A DNA stretch of 64,000 bases, from positions 54,581 through 118,580 of the forward strand of contig NZ_SMKO01000011.1 in the NCBI RefSeq assembly GCF_004348685.1, given 5' to 3'. Origin of the DNA: Nonomuraea deserti (GTDB taxonomy: Bacteria > Actinomycetota > Actinomycetes > Streptosporangiales > Streptosporangiaceae). The notes below the pieces were generated by a model. It worked only from the letters and a program-made list of their open reading frames with translations. It ran no database searches and was not told where the DNA came from. Numbering within the stretch: position 1 is the first letter of the stretch; each line of letters begins with the position of its first letter. Positions 53,396-64,000 of the stretch are shown here, piece after piece. The translations under genes were made by a program, and so were the position numbers.

Positions 53396-54595
53396 TCATG
53401 CCTCCAGAGCCGCGAGTCCGGGAAGGGTCTTGCCTTCAAGATATTCGAGACTGGCCCCGCCGCCTGTGGAGATGTGCGAGAACCCGTCTTCCGGCAGCCC
53501 CAGCCGGCGTACGGCCGCCGCGGAGTCGCCGCCACCCACCACGGTGAAGGCGCCGCCGCTGCCGGTCTGGGCGATCAGTGCCTCGGCCACCGCCCTCGTG
53601 CCGCCCGCGAACGCGTCGAACTCGAACACGCCCATCGGGCCGTTCCAGAAGACCGTTCTGGCATCGGCCAGCTTGCTCGCGAACAGCTCGCGCGTTCTGG
53701 GCCCGATGTCGAGCCCCTCCCGGTCGGCCGGGATCGCCGTGGCGTCGACCACCTCGTGCTCGGCGTCGGCGGCGAAGGTGACGGCGGCCAGCACGTCGAC
53801 CGGCAGGACGAGCTCGACGCCCCGCTTGGCGGCCTCGTCGAGGAAGCCGCGGACCTGGTCGAGCTGGTCTTCCTGGAGCAGCGACCTGCCGACCTCGTGG
53901 CCCTGCGCCTTGAGGAAGGTGTAGGCCATGCCGCCGCCGACGAGCAGCCGGTCGACCTTGGTCAGCAGGTTGGCGATGACGCCCAGCTTGTCGGAGACCT
54001 TGGCGCCGCCCAGCACGACCACGTAGGGCCGCTCGGGCTCCTGCGTCAGCCTCTTCAGCACCTCGACCTCGGCCACGACCAGCCCGCCCGCCGCGTGCGG
54101 CAGCAGCTGGGGCACGTCGTAGACGCTGGCGTGCTTGCGGTGCACCGCGCCGAAGCCGTCGCCGACGTAGAGCTCGGCCAGCCCGGCCAGCCGCTCCGCG
54201 AAGGCACGCCGCGTGGCGTCGTCCTTCGACTCCTCGCCGGGCTCGAACCGCAGGTTTTCCAGCAGGACGACCTGGCCGTCCTGGAGCGACTCGACACAAC
54301 CGCGGGCGCTGTCGCCGACCACGTCGGAGGCGAATGCCACGTCCTGGCCGAGCAGCTCGCCGAGCCGCCTGGCCACCGGCCGGAGCGAGTATTTCGCCGT
54401 GACCTGGCCCTTGGGCCGGCCCAGGTGGGCGCAGACCACGACCTTGGCGCCCGCGCCGGTCAGCGCGGTGATCGTCGGCACGGACGCCTGGATACGGCCG
54501 TCGTCAGTGATCTTCTCCCCGTCGAGGGGAACGTTGAGGTCGGCGCGCACGAGCACGCGCCGGCCCTTCACGTCGAGATCGTCGAGCGTGCGCAT
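53396..54595 (-). CDS. pgk: Phosphoglycerate kinase
   Basis: Pgk transfers phosphate from 1,3-bisphosphoglycerate to ADP. The 399-residue protein has [37 protein letters not shown] and the nucleotide loop [19 protein letters not shown] 54595 has AGGAG at 7 nt; an upstream ATG at 54601 is too close to that site. It lies between gap and tpiA in the glycolytic operon. Confidence 0.97.
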   Translation of the reverse strand: MRTLDDLDVKGRRVLVRADLNVPLDGEKITDDGRIQASVPTITALTGAGAKVVVCAHLGRPKGQVTAKYSLRPVARRLGELLGQDVAFASDVVGDSARGCVESLQDGQVVLLENLRFEPGEESKDDATRRAFAERLAGLAELYVGDGFGAVHRKHASVYDVPQLLPHAAGGLVVAEVEVLKRLTQEPERPYVVVLGGAKVSDKLGVIANLLTKVDRLLVGGGMAYTFLKAQGHEVGRSLLQEDQLDQVRGFLDEAAKRGVELVLPVDVLAAVTFAADAEHEVVDATAIPADREGLDIGPRTRELFASKLADARTVFWNGPMGVFEFDAFAGGTRAVAEALIAQTGSGGAFTVVGGGDSAAAVRRLGLPEDGFSHISTGGGASLEYLEGKTLPGLAALEA

Positions 54596-54713
54596 GCTCA
54601 TGCTCCTGCTCTCACTCCGTGAGGCCGGCGCGGTCGCCATATGCCGCCGCCTTCCCCCACTCTGGTCGCTTCGCTCCCGCCGCTCCTCCAGGCGGCGGCG
54701 CTCCCTCGCAGCA

Positions 54714-55772
<1,059 letters not shown>

Positions 55773-55904
55773 TTATCGGACTCAAATTGGTTTAGACCAC
55801 TTCAGGTGCCCCGCTGTGAATCGTCGTTCCGGGGGCGCGTTTTGCGAGGTTCGAGTAAAGTGCCCGACTCGTCGGAGTAAATTCGTGATTCTCTGGGGGC
55901 TGAG

Positions 55905-56555
55905 ATGTCACACAAGCGGTCCGGCCTGCTATCCGGACTGATCGTCGGCCTGCTGGCCGGGCTGATCTGCGCGGCGGGCCTGGGGGCGGCCGTGCTCTTG
56001 CAGGAAAGCCTGCCCGGCGACATCACGGCGTTCGGCAACGGACTTCCTCTCCCTCTGGCCCTGTCTCTCGTCATCGCTCTGGTGGTGTCCTTCGCCATGG
56101 GCTCGGTGCGCCCGCGCACCTTCGTCCTGGTGCCCGTCGCCACGCTGTACGCGGGCGGATCCGTGGCGGCGGGCCAGATCGCGGGGCTGGCCGTCATGAT
56201 CGGCTCCGCCCAGCGCACACCCGGCAGGCAGACCCCGGCCGGTCTGTCCGACGTCACCCTGCCCGCCTTCACCGAAGGCCTGCCCGAGGCGACGGCCCTC
56301 TATCGTGACCCGCTGACGGAAACCTGGCCCGCCTGGCTCTACATCGCCGTCGCCGCTCTGGCCGCCCTCGTCCTGGTCACTCTCCGGGTCACCCGCGTAC
56401 GCCGCTCGCAGCGGGCCCAGGAAGCCGAGAAAACCGAGGTGGAGGCGGAGGAGCCGCGCGAGCCGGAATACCGGGCGCCGTTCGAACCCGCCCAGGCCCC
56501 GGCGCCCAAGCCCACCACGGACCTGTTCACCCCCCGCAAACCGGCCCGCGAATGA
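55905..56555 (+). CDS. Small membrane protein of unknown function
   Basis: This 216-residue protein has about four hydrophobic helices (LLSGLIVGLLAGLICAAGLG; LALSLVIALVVSFAMGS; a third near residue 90; WLYIAVAALAALVLVTL) and a charged, proline-rich C-terminal tail of about 50 residues. I do not recognise the family. The start is ATG 55905. It is divergent from gap and followed by a long repetitive noncoding region. Confidence 0.7.
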   Translation: MSHKRSGLLSGLIVGLLAGLICAAGLGAAVLLQESLPGDITAFGNGLPLPLALSLVIALVVSFAMGSVRPRTFVLVPVATLYAGGSVAAGQIAGLAVMIGSAQRTPGRQTPAGLSDVTLPAFTEGLPEATALYRDPLTETWPAWLYIAVAALAALVLVTLRVTRVRRSQRAQEAEKTEVEAEEPREPEYRAPFEPAQAPAPKPTTDLFTPRKPARE

Positions 56556-57170
56556 TCACACGGCCCATCACGACCCACGACCCATCACCACCTACGACCC
56601 ACGACCCATCGCGACCCTCGGCCCAGCATGCCCACAATCAGACGGCACACAACCAACCCGTATCGGACGGCGGCTCAGACCACTCCGCCTGCGGCGGCAC
56701 CGCCCCACCAAGGGCGGCTCACCCTGGCCGCCCACCACAGTCCAACCCGTGACCAGGCGGCCACCCAGCCCCAACCATGCCACCCGGTACAACCCCGACC
56801 CGTGACCAGGCGGCCGGACCGAACCCGCGCAGTCGCACGGGTTGACCTGTGACTGCCCAGCGCAGAGCCCATGTCCACGAATGACTGCCCAGCGCAGAAG
56901 CCCATGCCCGCAAAGCCTCACCCAGCCAGTGCCCGCACCGAACACGCCGACCCCGGCAGGCACATTCGTCGGGCGAACCCCCGCCGTCCCTCCGGACCAC
57001 GGAACCCGGCCGACGACGCGCTCGTCACGGCGAGCAGCCCGTGAGCCTTCACGACCGGCCAGGACAGACGGCGACACACGTCGGCGCGTGCGGTCCACTG
57101 TGCGGTGCCGTAAAACATGCCACAAGCACGAACGGCCACGTCGGCGCGGGGGGACGCACCGTGACGCCGG
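56556..57170. other. 615-bp noncoding region rich in short direct repeats
   Basis: No credible gene is seen; open frames here are low-complexity and lack ribosome sites. At least three imperfect direct repeats occur: acgacccacgacccatc (near 56571 and 56596), acccgtgaccaggcggcc (near 56746 and 56798), and tgactgcccagcgcaga (near 56849 and 56883). It separates the membrane protein gene from the 3' end of whiA. Confidence 0.65.
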
Positions 57171-58151
57171 TCAGGGAGCGAGCATGTCGACGGTGAGATT
57201 GGCCTCGGTGTTGGGGATGCCCAGGTCGGAGGCGCGCTTGTCGGCCATGGCGAGCAGCCGCCGGATGCGGCCCGCGATCGCGTCCTTCGTCAGCGGCGGG
57301 TCGGCGATCTGCCCCAGTTCTTCCAGGGACGCCTGCTTGTGTTCGACCCGCAACCGCCCGGCCACGACCAGGTGTTCGGGCGCCTCGTCGCCCAGGATCT
57401 CGAGCGCCCGCTGCACCCGCGCTCCGGCCGCCACCGCGGCCCGCGCCGAACGCCGCAGGTTGGCGTCGTCGAAGTTGGCCAGCCGGTTGGCGGTGGCCCG
57501 CACCTCGCGGCGCATGCGCCGCTCCTCCCAGGCGAGCACGCTGTCGTGCGCCCCGAGCCGGGTGAGCAGCGCGCTGATCGCGTCGCCGTCGCGCACCACG
57601 ACGCGGTCGACGCCGCGCACCTCGCGCGCCTTGGCGTGGATCTTCAGCCGCCGTGCCGAGCCCACCAGCGCGAGGGCGGCTTCCGGCCCCGGGCAGGTGA
57701 CCTCGAGCGACATCGAGCGGCCCGGCTCGGTCAGCGAGCCGTGGGCGAGGAAGGCCCCGCGCCAGGCGGCCTCGGCGTCGCAGGCGGCCCCCGCCACCAC
57801 CTGGCGGGGCAGCCCGCGAACCGGCCGGCCGTGGTTGTCGATGAGGCCCGTCTGCCGGGCGAGCGCCTCGCCGTCGCGGTAGACGCGGACCACGTAGCGC
57901 GAGCCCTTGCGCAGCCCGGCGGGCGCGAGCACGAGGACCTCCGCCTTGTGCCCGAACACCTCACCGATGTCCTTGATCAGCCGCCGCGCCGTGGCGTTGG
58001 TGTCGAGCTCGGCCTCGATCACGATCCGCCCGCCCACCAGGTGCAGGCCGCTGGCGAACCGCAGCAGCGTCGAAACCTCCGCCTTGCGGCAGCACGGCTT
58101 CAGCACCGGCAGGCGGCTCAGCTCGTCTTTCACCACACCTGTCATCGCCAT
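57171..58151 (-). CDS. whiA: Sporulation transcription factor WhiA
   Basis: WhiA controls sporulation septation with WhiB in filamentous actinomycetes and is conserved across Gram-positives. The 326-residue protein has an N-terminal LAGLIDADG-like fold ([39 protein letters not shown]) and a C-terminal helix-turn-helix ([20 protein letters not shown]). ATG 58151 follows GGAGG. It is the last gene of rapZ-yvcK-whiA. Confidence 0.97.
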   Translation of the reverse strand: MAMTGVVKDELSRLPVLKPCCRKAEVSTLLRFASGLHLVGGRIVIEAELDTNATARRLIKDIGEVFGHKAEVLVLAPAGLRKGSRYVVRVYRDGEALARQTGLIDNHGRPVRGLPRQVVAGAACDAEAAWRGAFLAHGSLTEPGRSMSLEVTCPGPEAALALVGSARRLKIHAKAREVRGVDRVVVRDGDAISALLTRLGAHDSVLAWEERRMRREVRATANRLANFDDANLRRSARAAVAAGARVQRALEILGDEAPEHLVVAGRLRVEHKQASLEELGQIADPPLTKDAIAGRIRRLLAMADKRASDLGIPNTEANLTVDMLAP

Positions 58152-58222
58152 AAGCGTTAGTCCTCCCCCATTCAGACCGGCTCCCGTCAGTCTCTCGCAC
58201 CTTGGCGCCACGCCGACCAGGA

Positions 58223-59527
58223 TCAACGCTTCTGGAGGAAAATCTCGTCCAGGACGGAGGCAAGACGTCGTGGGTCATGCCGGGGAGACCCGTCAGCGGC
58301 CGCCACGTCGGCCATCACCAGCCGGGCGTCGAGGGCGGCGGCGGCCTTCTCCAGCGCGCCGGGATCGTCGACGATCCCGGTGTCGGCGAGCACGACGTCG
58401 ATCGACAGATCGGGAGCGTGCTGCCTGAGCACCTCCAGATGCTGCTGGGGGGAGAAGTCGTCGGTCTCGCCCGGCTGGGGCGCCAGGTTGAGCGTGACGA
58501 GCCGCCTGGCTCTGGTCGCGTGCAGGGCCCTGGCCAGCTCGGGCACCTTGAGGTGCGGCAACACGCTGGTGAACCACGATCCCGGCCCGAACACCACCCA
58601 GTCGGCGTCGAGCACGGCCGCGACCGCCTCGGGCCGCGCCGGCGGATCCTCGGGCACGAGCGTGATCGCCTGCACCCTGCCGGGCGTCAGCGCACACGCC
58701 ACCTGCCCGCGTACGGTCGAGATGACGCCGTCCAGCTCCACCTGCGCCACGATGTCGAGTGGCACCGACGCCATCGGCAGCACCCGGCCGTGTGCGCCGA
58801 GCAGCCGTCCGACCCAGTCGAGCCCGGCCACGGAGTCGCCGAGCAGTTCCCACAACGCGACGATCAGCAGGTTGCCCACGGCGTGCCCGTGCAGTTCGCC
58901 CTCGCTGCGGAAGCGGTGCTGCACGACCTCGCTCCACGTGCTGCCCCACTCGTCGTCGCCGCACAGGGCGGCCAGCGCCATCCGCAGGTCGCCGGGCGGC
59001 AGCACGCCGAGCTCGCGGCGCAACCGGCCGCTCGATCCGCCGTCGTCGGCGACGGTCACCACGGCGGTCAGCTGGTCGGTGACCATCCGTAAGGCCGACA
59101 GGGAGGCGTAGAGCCCGTGCCCGCCTCCGAGCGCCACCACTTTCGGCCCGATCCCGCCGACCCGAGCCCCGCACTCATCCGCGCCGGCAGTCAACGACCT
59201 GGCGCCACCGCCCGAGAGGTCCGCAACGACTCCATCCGAGCCACTCCCCGACGGACCCGAGACAGCCTCGCCCAGGCCACCCTCCGACGGACCCAAGACA
59301 GCCTCGCCCAGGCCACCCTCCGACGGACCCAAGACAGCCTCGCCCAGGCCACCCTCCGACGGACCCAAGACAGCCTCGCCCAGGCCACTCCCCGACGGGC
59401 CCGAGGCATCTTCGCCCCGGCTACTCTCCGACGGGCTCGCGGCGACTTCGCCCGCACCGCTACGTGGAGTCCGCGCCCCGCCGGCTACCGGATGCGGCAA
59501 GGCGGCTTGGAAGCCCTCATCGGTCAC
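58223..59527 (-). CDS. yvcK: YvcK/CofD-like protein with repetitive N-terminal extension
   Basis: YvcK-family proteins bind UDP-sugars and influence peptidoglycan or gluconeogenic metabolism. The core starts at about residue 128 with [20 protein letters not shown] and continues with [17 protein letters not shown] and [18 protein letters not shown]. Before it lies an unusual ~127-residue extension holding 12-residue repeats ([12 protein letters not shown]) encoded by 36-bp units. GTG 59527 overlaps the rapZ stop (GTGA). A start just before the core cannot be excluded, as no in-frame ATG lies there. 434 residues in total. Confidence 0.9.
   Translation of the reverse strand: MTDEGFQAALPHPVAGGARTPRSGAGEVAASPSESSRGEDASGPSGSGLGEAVLGPSEGGLGEAVLGPSEGGLGEAVLGPSEGGLGEAVSGPSGSGSDGVVADLSGGGARSLTAGADECGARVGGIGPKVVALGGGHGLYASLSALRMVTDQLTAVVTVADDGGSSGRLRRELGVLPPGDLRMALAALCGDDEWGSTWSEVVQHRFRSEGELHGHAVGNLLIVALWELLGDSVAGLDWVGRLLGAHGRVLPMASVPLDIVAQVELDGVISTVRGQVACALTPGRVQAITLVPEDPPARPEAVAAVLDADWVVFGPGSWFTSVLPHLKVPELARALHATRARRLVTLNLAPQPGETDDFSPQQHLEVLRQHAPDLSIDVVLADTGIVDDPGALEKAAAALDARLVMADVAAADGSPRHDPRRLASVLDEIFLQKR
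59230..59420. repeat. 36-bp coding minisatellite in yvcK
   Basis: gcctcgccca recurs at 59265, 59301, 59337 and 59373, a period of exactly 36 bp. The central units are identical; flanking units are increasingly degenerate. Codon third positions here are less GC-biased than in the rest of the gene. Confidence 0.92.
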
Positions 59528-60390
59528 TCCCGCCCCACATCCCGATGACTCACCTGGACCTCCATCCCGCGGTCGCGCAGGCGGGCGGCGACCTGCTCGG
59601 CCATGGCGACGCTGCGGTGCTTGCCACCCGTGCAACCGACCGCGAGCGTGGCGTAGCTCTTGCCCTCGCGCGCGTAGCCGACGGCGACCACCTGCAGGAC
59701 CTCCTCGTAGGCGTCGAGGAACTCCTTGGCCCCTGGCTGCCCGAGCACGTAGTCGCGGACCGGCGCGTCGAGCCCGTTCATCGGCCGCAGGTCGGGAACC
59801 CAGTGCGGGTTGGGCAGGAAGCGGCAGTCGACCACGAGGTCGGCGTCGACGGGGAGCCCGTATTTGAACCCGAACGACACGACGTTGACCCGCAGCCCCG
59901 GCCGGTCCTCCCCGCCGAAGAAGGAGACGATCTTGTGGCGCAGCTCGTGCACGTTGTGCGACGACGTGTCGATCACGAGGTCGGCGTTGGCCCTGACCTC
60001 ACGCAGGATGCCCCGCTCCCTGGCGATGCCGTCGACCAGGCGGCCCTCGCCCTGCAGCGGATGCGGCCTGCGGACGTTCTCGAACCGGCGCACCAGCTCT
60101 TCGTCGCTGGCTTCCAGGAACACCACCCGCACGCGTACGCCGCGCCCTTCGAGTTCCTCGATGGCGGCGTTGAGGTCGGTGGTGAAGGCCAGGCTGCGCA
60201 CATCGACGACGGCCGCCACCTTGTCGGCGGCCAGCTTGACCTTGCCCGCCTCCTCGGCCATCGCGAACAGCAGCCCGGGCGGCAGGTTGTCGATGACGAA
60301 CCAGCCCAGGTCTTCGAGTGCTTTGGCCGCCGTGCTGCGCCCGGCGCCCGACATGCCGGTGACGATGACGAACGCCGGCTCGGTGCTCAT
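59524..60390 (-). CDS. rapZ: RNase adapter RapZ / nucleotide-binding protein
   Basis: This 288-residue P-loop protein of the YvcJ/RapZ family binds nucleotides; in E. coli it controls glmS mRNA through small RNAs. Walker A is TGMSGAGRSTAAKALED. The C-terminal domain has SFGFKYGLPVDADLV and GCTGGKHRSVAMAE, the conserved phosphate-site segment. ATG 60390 is the start. It overlaps yvcK by 4 nt. Confidence 0.95.
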   Translation of the reverse strand: MSTEPAFVIVTGMSGAGRSTAAKALEDLGWFVIDNLPPGLLFAMAEEAGKVKLAADKVAAVVDVRSLAFTTDLNAAIEELEGRGVRVRVVFLEASDEELVRRFENVRRPHPLQGEGRLVDGIARERGILREVRANADLVIDTSSHNVHELRHKIVSFFGGEDRPGLRVNVVSFGFKYGLPVDADLVVDCRFLPNPHWVPDLRPMNGLDAPVRDYVLGQPGAKEFLDAYEEVLQVVAVGYAREGKSYATLAVGCTGGKHRSVAMAEQVAARLRDRGMEVQVSHRDVGRE

Positions 60391-60517
60391 TGTCTCACTC
60401 CGTCCGCCGGCTCGGCCTCACGAATGTCCATGTCAGCGGCCCTCCCGGCCTCATCACCATAGCGGAGGCGGGCAAGCGGGCGGCCGGCGACGTGGACGTC
60501 CTGGCATCCTGGCGAGA

Positions 60518-62446
60518 TCAAGGCGAATCTCCCTTCAGCGTCGACACGATCACCTCGGCGATGGACGGGCCGATGCCGGGAACCTCGCAGATCTCGGCGG
60601 CCGTGGCCGCGCGGAGCTTCTTCACGGAGCCGAAGTGCTTGAGAAGCGCTTGCCTGCGCGCCGGCCCGAGACCTGGCACGCTGTCGAGCGCGCTCTCCTT
60701 CACCGTCTTGGACCTCTTGGAACGATGGTAAGTGATGGCGAAGCGATGTGCCTCGTCACGCACGCGCTGCAACAGATAAAGGCCCTCGCTTGAACGTGGC
60801 ATGATCACGGGCTGGTCGTCGCCGGGCAGCCAGACCTCCTCCAGCCGTTTGGCCAGGCCGCACACGGCCACGTCGTCGATGCCGAGCTCGTCGAGCGCCC
60901 GCTGCGCGGCGGCTGCCTGGGGCCCCGCGCCGTCGACCACCACCAGGTTGGGCGGGTAGGCGAACTTGCGTGGCTTGCCCGTCTCGGGATCGATCGGGCC
61001 GTGGCCGTCCTCGGTGTCGGGGGCCAGCTCACCGGTGGCGGAGCGTTCTTCGAGGTAGCGGCGGAAGCGTCGCATGATCACCTCGTGGATCGAGGCGACG
61101 TCGCCCTCCTTGGTCTTGACGGCGAAGCGGCGATATTCGCTCTTGCGCGCCAGGCCGTCCTCGAACACCACCATCGACGCCACGACGTTCTCCCCCTGAA
61201 GGTGGGAGACGTCGTAGCACTCGATCCGCAGCGGCGCCTGGTCGAGGTCGAGCGCGTCGGCGATCTCCTGCAGGGCCTTGCTGCGCGTGGTCAGATCGCC
61301 GGCCCGGCGGACCTTGTGCTGGGCGAGCGACTCCTTGGCGTTGCGCTCGACCGTCTCCATCAGCGACCTCTTGTCGCCGCGCTGGGGCACGCGCACCTCG
61401 ACGCGGGCGCGCCGCTGCTCGGTCAGCAGCTCGGCGACCGCCTCGTGGTCGGGCGGCAGCGCGGGCACGAGCACTTCGCGGGGCATCGCGTCGGGGCTCG
61501 CCTCGGCGTACATCTGCAGCAGGAACTGCTCGACCAGCTCGCCCGGCGTGATCTCCTCGACCTTGTCGATCACCCAGCCGCGCTGGCCGCGGATGCGGCC
61601 GCCGCGCACGTAGAAGACCTGCACGGCGGCTTCGAGCGGGTCTTCCGCGAGCGCGATCACGTCGGCGTCGGTGCCCTCGCCGAGCACGACCGCCTGCTTC
61701 TCCAGGGCGCGCTGGAGCGCCTGGACGTCGTCGCGCAACCGCGCGGCCCGCTCGTATTCCTGCTCGGCGGCCGCCTCGCGCATCTCCTTCTCCAGCCGCC
61801 TGATGAAGCGGCTGGTGTTGCCCGCCATGAAGTCGCAGAAGTCTTCGGCGAGCTCGCGGTGCTCCTCCGGGGTGACCCGCCCGACGCACGGCGCCGAGCA
61901 CTTGTCGATGTAGCCGAGCAGACACGGCCGGCCGATCTGCCCGGCCCGCTTGAACACGCCGGCGCTGCACGTGCGCACAGGGAAGACCCGCAGCAGCAGG
62001 TCGACCGTCTCGCGGATGGCCCACGCGTGGGAGTAGGGGCCGAAGTAACGTGTGCCCTTGCGCTTGGCCCCGCGCATGACCTGCACGCGCGGGAAGTCGT
62101 CGGCCATGGTGACCGCGAGATAGGGGTAGGACTTGTCGTCACGGTATTTCACGTTGAAGCGCGGGTCGAACTCCTTGATCCAGGAGTATTCGAGCTGCAG
62201 CGCCTCGACCTCGGTGCCCACCACCGTCCAGTCGACGTCGGCCGCCGTGGTCAGCATCGACTGGGTGCGCGGGTGGAGCGCGGAGAAGTCGGCGAAGTAG
62301 GAGTTGAGCCGCTGGCGCAGGCTCTTGGCCTTGCCGACGTAGATCACCCGGCCGTGCGCGTCCCTGAACCGGTAGACCCCGGGGGAATCGGGGATCGCAC
62401 CTGGTTTGGGCCGGAAACTCAAGGGGCTGCCCGCTGATCTCGCCAC
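60518..62446 (-). CDS. uvrC: Excinuclease ABC subunit C
   Basis: UvrC makes both incisions in nucleotide excision repair. The 642-residue protein has the N-terminal GIY-YIG nuclease ([27 protein letters not shown]), a cysteine cluster ([26 protein letters not shown]) consistent with an Fe-S site, a UVR motif, the RNase H-like domain ([19 protein letters not shown]) and terminal helix-hairpin-helix motifs. GTG 62446 has a weak ribosome site. Confidence 0.97.
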   Translation of the reverse strand: MARSAGSPLSFRPKPGAIPDSPGVYRFRDAHGRVIYVGKAKSLRQRLNSYFADFSALHPRTQSMLTTAADVDWTVVGTEVEALQLEYSWIKEFDPRFNVKYRDDKSYPYLAVTMADDFPRVQVMRGAKRKGTRYFGPYSHAWAIRETVDLLLRVFPVRTCSAGVFKRAGQIGRPCLLGYIDKCSAPCVGRVTPEEHRELAEDFCDFMAGNTSRFIRRLEKEMREAAAEQEYERAARLRDDVQALQRALEKQAVVLGEGTDADVIALAEDPLEAAVQVFYVRGGRIRGQRGWVIDKVEEITPGELVEQFLLQMYAEASPDAMPREVLVPALPPDHEAVAELLTEQRRARVEVRVPQRGDKRSLMETVERNAKESLAQHKVRRAGDLTTRSKALQEIADALDLDQAPLRIECYDVSHLQGENVVASMVVFEDGLARKSEYRRFAVKTKEGDVASIHEVIMRRFRRYLEERSATGELAPDTEDGHGPIDPETGKPRKFAYPPNLVVVDGAGPQAAAAQRALDELGIDDVAVCGLAKRLEEVWLPGDDQPVIMPRSSEGLYLLQRVRDEAHRFAITYHRSKRSKTVKESALDSVPGLGPARRQALLKHFGSVKKLRAATAAEICEVPGIGPSIAEVIVSTLKGDSP

Positions 62447-62527
62447 GGTTCAAAGACTAGTAGCCCCTACCGACAAGGTTGCCCGGCCCGCCACGCCGCG
62501 CAACGCGCGACCGGCCGGCCGCGACCG

Positions 62528-62986
62528 CTAAGCCAGGGTGATCTGGTCGCCGTCGACCTTGATCTCCTGCGCCGCCAGCGGCTTCTCGGCAGGTCCGTCG
62601 GTCACCGCGCCGTCGGCGATCGCGAACTTGCTGCCGTGGCACGGGCAGACGATCGAACCGCCCTCGACGCTGGCGACCGGGCAGCCCTTGTGGGTGCACA
62701 GCGCGCTGAACGCCTTGAAGTCGCCCTCGGTGGGCTGGGTGATCACGATCTTCTGGTCTTTGAGGATCGTGCCGCCGCCGACGGGGATGTCAGCGGTCTT
62801 GGCCAGCGCACCGGCCTGTGGCGCGCTGGACTCTGGTGCGCTCGACTGAGGTGCGCTCGACTCTGCGGCAGTGCCGGCGTCCTGTGCGGTGTCGGTGCCG
62901 CCGCCACACGCGGTGACCGCCAGCGCGAGGCCACTTGCCCCGACACCTGCGATCACCGCCCGGCGGCTCTGAAGGTCGTTTCCCAT
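62528..62986 (-). CDS. Rieske [2Fe-2S] lipoprotein (third of three)
   Basis: This 152-residue exported Rieske protein has a Tat-type signal (SRRAVIAGVG) ending in a lipobox VTAC. A Ser/Ala/Pro-rich linker (SSAPQSSAPESSAP) precedes the Rieske fold. Cluster ligands are in CTHKGC and CPCHGSKF. It probably acts in electron transfer at the outer face of the membrane; the partner is unknown. Two paralogues lie directly upstream. The start is ATG 62986. Confidence 0.9.
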   Translation of the reverse strand: MGNDLQSRRAVIAGVGASGLALAVTACGGGTDTAQDAGTAAESSAPQSSAPESSAPQAGALAKTADIPVGGGTILKDQKIVITQPTEGDFKAFSALCTHKGCPVASVEGGSIVCPCHGSKFAIADGAVTDGPAEKPLAAQEIKVDGDQITLA

Positions 62987-63032
62987 GCGCCTCACCCAAA
63001 CGCACCCAGGTGAGAAAATCATGAGACAAGGT

Positions 63033-63494
63033 TTAGGCGAGTCTGATCTTATCGCCGTCCACGCTGATCTTCTTCTCCTCGAGCGGCCCGCCGGCCGGCC
63101 CGTCCGCCACGGAGCCGTCCTCGATGCTGAACTTGCTGCCGTGGCACGGGCAGTTGATCGTGTTGTTCGAGACCGTGGCGACGGTGCACCCCGCATGGGT
63201 GCACACCGCGCTGAACGCCTTGAAGTCGCCCGCGGTCGGCTGCGTGACGACGACCTTCTCGTTCTCGAAGACCTTCCCGCCGCCCTCGGGGATGTCGCTG
63301 GTGTCGGCCAGGGCCTTGCCTCCGCCGGCCGCCGCCTTCTTTTTCTTCGGCGCCTCAGACGACGGCTCCTCCGCCGGTGGCTCCGCGACCGCTTCCGTCG
63401 TCGGCGAACCGTAGCTCGCGCAGGCCGTCAGAATCGCCGCGAGCCCGGCGCCTCCGGCGCCGAGCACCACATTCCGGCGTGTCGTTTCCGTCAT
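63033..63494 (-). CDS. Rieske [2Fe-2S] lipoprotein (second of three)
   Basis: This 153-residue paralogue has Tat motif TRRNVVLGAGG, lipobox LTAC and a Glu/Lys/Ala linker with a KKKK run. Ligands are in CTHAGC and CPCHGSKF. ATG 63494 follows GGAGG. Its C-terminus (EKKISVDGDKIRLA) closely parallels the next gene, showing tandem duplication. Confidence 0.9.
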   Translation of the reverse strand: MTETTRRNVVLGAGGAGLAAILTACASYGSPTTEAVAEPPAEEPSSEAPKKKKAAAGGGKALADTSDIPEGGGKVFENEKVVVTQPTAGDFKAFSAVCTHAGCTVATVSNNTINCPCHGSKFSIEDGSVADGPAGGPLEEKKISVDGDKIRLA

Positions 63495-63621
63495 GGTGCG
63501 TCCTCCCAGATTGGTTCCACTTCAGGTACGGCAGCGCTCCCGCGCCGGTTCAGCGTGCCTGAGCCCAATCCGGGGTGACTACGCACATTTACCTGTTCAG
63601 CACACCGCGTCGCGCGCCACG

Positions 63622-63961
63622 TCAGGCGACCACGATGCCGTCACCCTCGACCTTGACCTGGTACGCGGCCAGCCCGCCGGTGGCGGGGCCCTTGGTGGCC
63701 TTCCCGCTGTCGGCGGCGAACTCGCTGCCGTGGCAGGCGCACGTGATGACGTTGTTCTCGGGCGTGCTGACGACGCAGCCCTTGTGGGTGCAGACCGAGC
63801 TGAACGCCTTGTAGACACCCTGCGTCGGCTGCGTGACCACGATTTTCAGGTCTTCGACCAGCGTGCCCCCGCCCACGGGCACGTCGGCCGTCTTGGCGAG
63901 GACCTTACCCTTGAGGCTCGGCTTGGCCTCGGCGCCACCCGCCCCGCATCCGGCGAGCGCC
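63622..63961 (-). CDS. Rieske [2Fe-2S] lipoprotein (first of three), 5' end missing
   Basis: About 112 residues of a third paralogue are present, from just before a lipobox (ALAGC) to the stop. Cluster ligands are in CTHKGC and CACHGSEF. The signal peptide and start lie beyond the contig end; an apparent ATG at 63978 is in adapter sequence and is not real. The linker is shorter than in the other two. Confidence 0.88.
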
Positions 63962-64000
63962 CTGTCTCTTATACGCATCTGAGTCTGCCGACTACTACTC
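63962..64000. other. Residual Nextera transposase adapter at contig end
   Basis: From 63962 the sequence reads CTGTCTCTTATAC and continues as a near match to the Nextera read adapter: about 28 of 31 bases to 63992, with mismatches at 63975 and 63983-63984. These bases are sequencing-library DNA, not genome. They interrupt the first Rieske gene. Confidence 0.93.

Noticed and set aside
56628..56852. Short threonine/proline-rich frames in the region after the membrane protein gene
   Set aside because: They consist of repeats, lack ribosome sites and show no conserved pattern.
63962..63978. ATG at 63978 as the start of the first Rieske gene
   Set aside because: The codons lie in adapter sequence; the real start and signal peptide are beyond the contig end.

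Overview
The window is very GC-rich with strongly GC-biased third codon positions, frequent GTG/TTG starts and many 1-4 nt stop/start overlaps. With WhiA, RbpA, OpcA and a SUF operon this indicates a filamentous actinomycete; the proteins look most like the Streptosporangiales (Nonomuraea-type), but that is an impression, not a search result. The right end is a contig end: the last ~39 bases are a Nextera-type transposase adapter, not genome.

Left part (1-19 kb): an acVLRF1-type peptidyl-tRNA hydrolase and a degenerate EAL/CBS protein flank a 39-bp minisatellite. Then come hisE-hisG, a three-gene sugar-type ABC importer without its own ATPase, a DEAD-box RNA helicase with an arginine/glycine-rich tail, and an eight-gene SUF iron-sulfur assembly operon (sufR-sufB-sufD-Rieske-sufC-sufS-sufU-sufT-like) preceded by a good match to an actinobacterial iron box. 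A Bcr/CflA-type efflux pump and an ABC exporter follow.

Middle accessory stretch (about 19.3-31.4 kb): an iron-sulfur cryptochrome/photolyase, a decayed ECF sigma factor, two transporters, and a GntR-controlled hydroxyproline catabolic cluster of seven genes chained by 4-nt overlaps. The cluster encodes a D-hydroxyproline dehydrogenase-like flavoprotein set, a DapA-family deaminase with an apparent internal deletion, two proline-racemase-family enzymes and a ketimine reductase/ornithine cyclodeaminase homologue. From memory of Streptomyces gene order, the ABC exporter is normally followed closely by ctaA, so this block looks inserted.

Right part (31.4-64 kb): ctaA, a PrsW-type protease, a zinc-type ArsR/CDF pair, and ctaB lead to the pentose-phosphate operon tkt-tal-pgi-zwf-opcA-pgl. 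A block of miscellaneous genes (adenosine deaminase, methyltransferase, SDR, an orphan Clp N-domain protein, ACT-GNAT, amidohydrolase) separates this from rbpA, secG, tpiA-pgk-gap, whiA, yvcK, rapZ and uvrC. The window closes with three tandem Rieske-type lipoprotein genes, the last cut by the contig end.

A recurring theme is short-period tandem duplication: 28, 65, 39, 41 and 13 bp units between genes, and 18 and 36 bp units inside genes. In two cases the duplicated unit includes the 3' end and stop codon of a neighbouring gene (acVLRF1, hisG).
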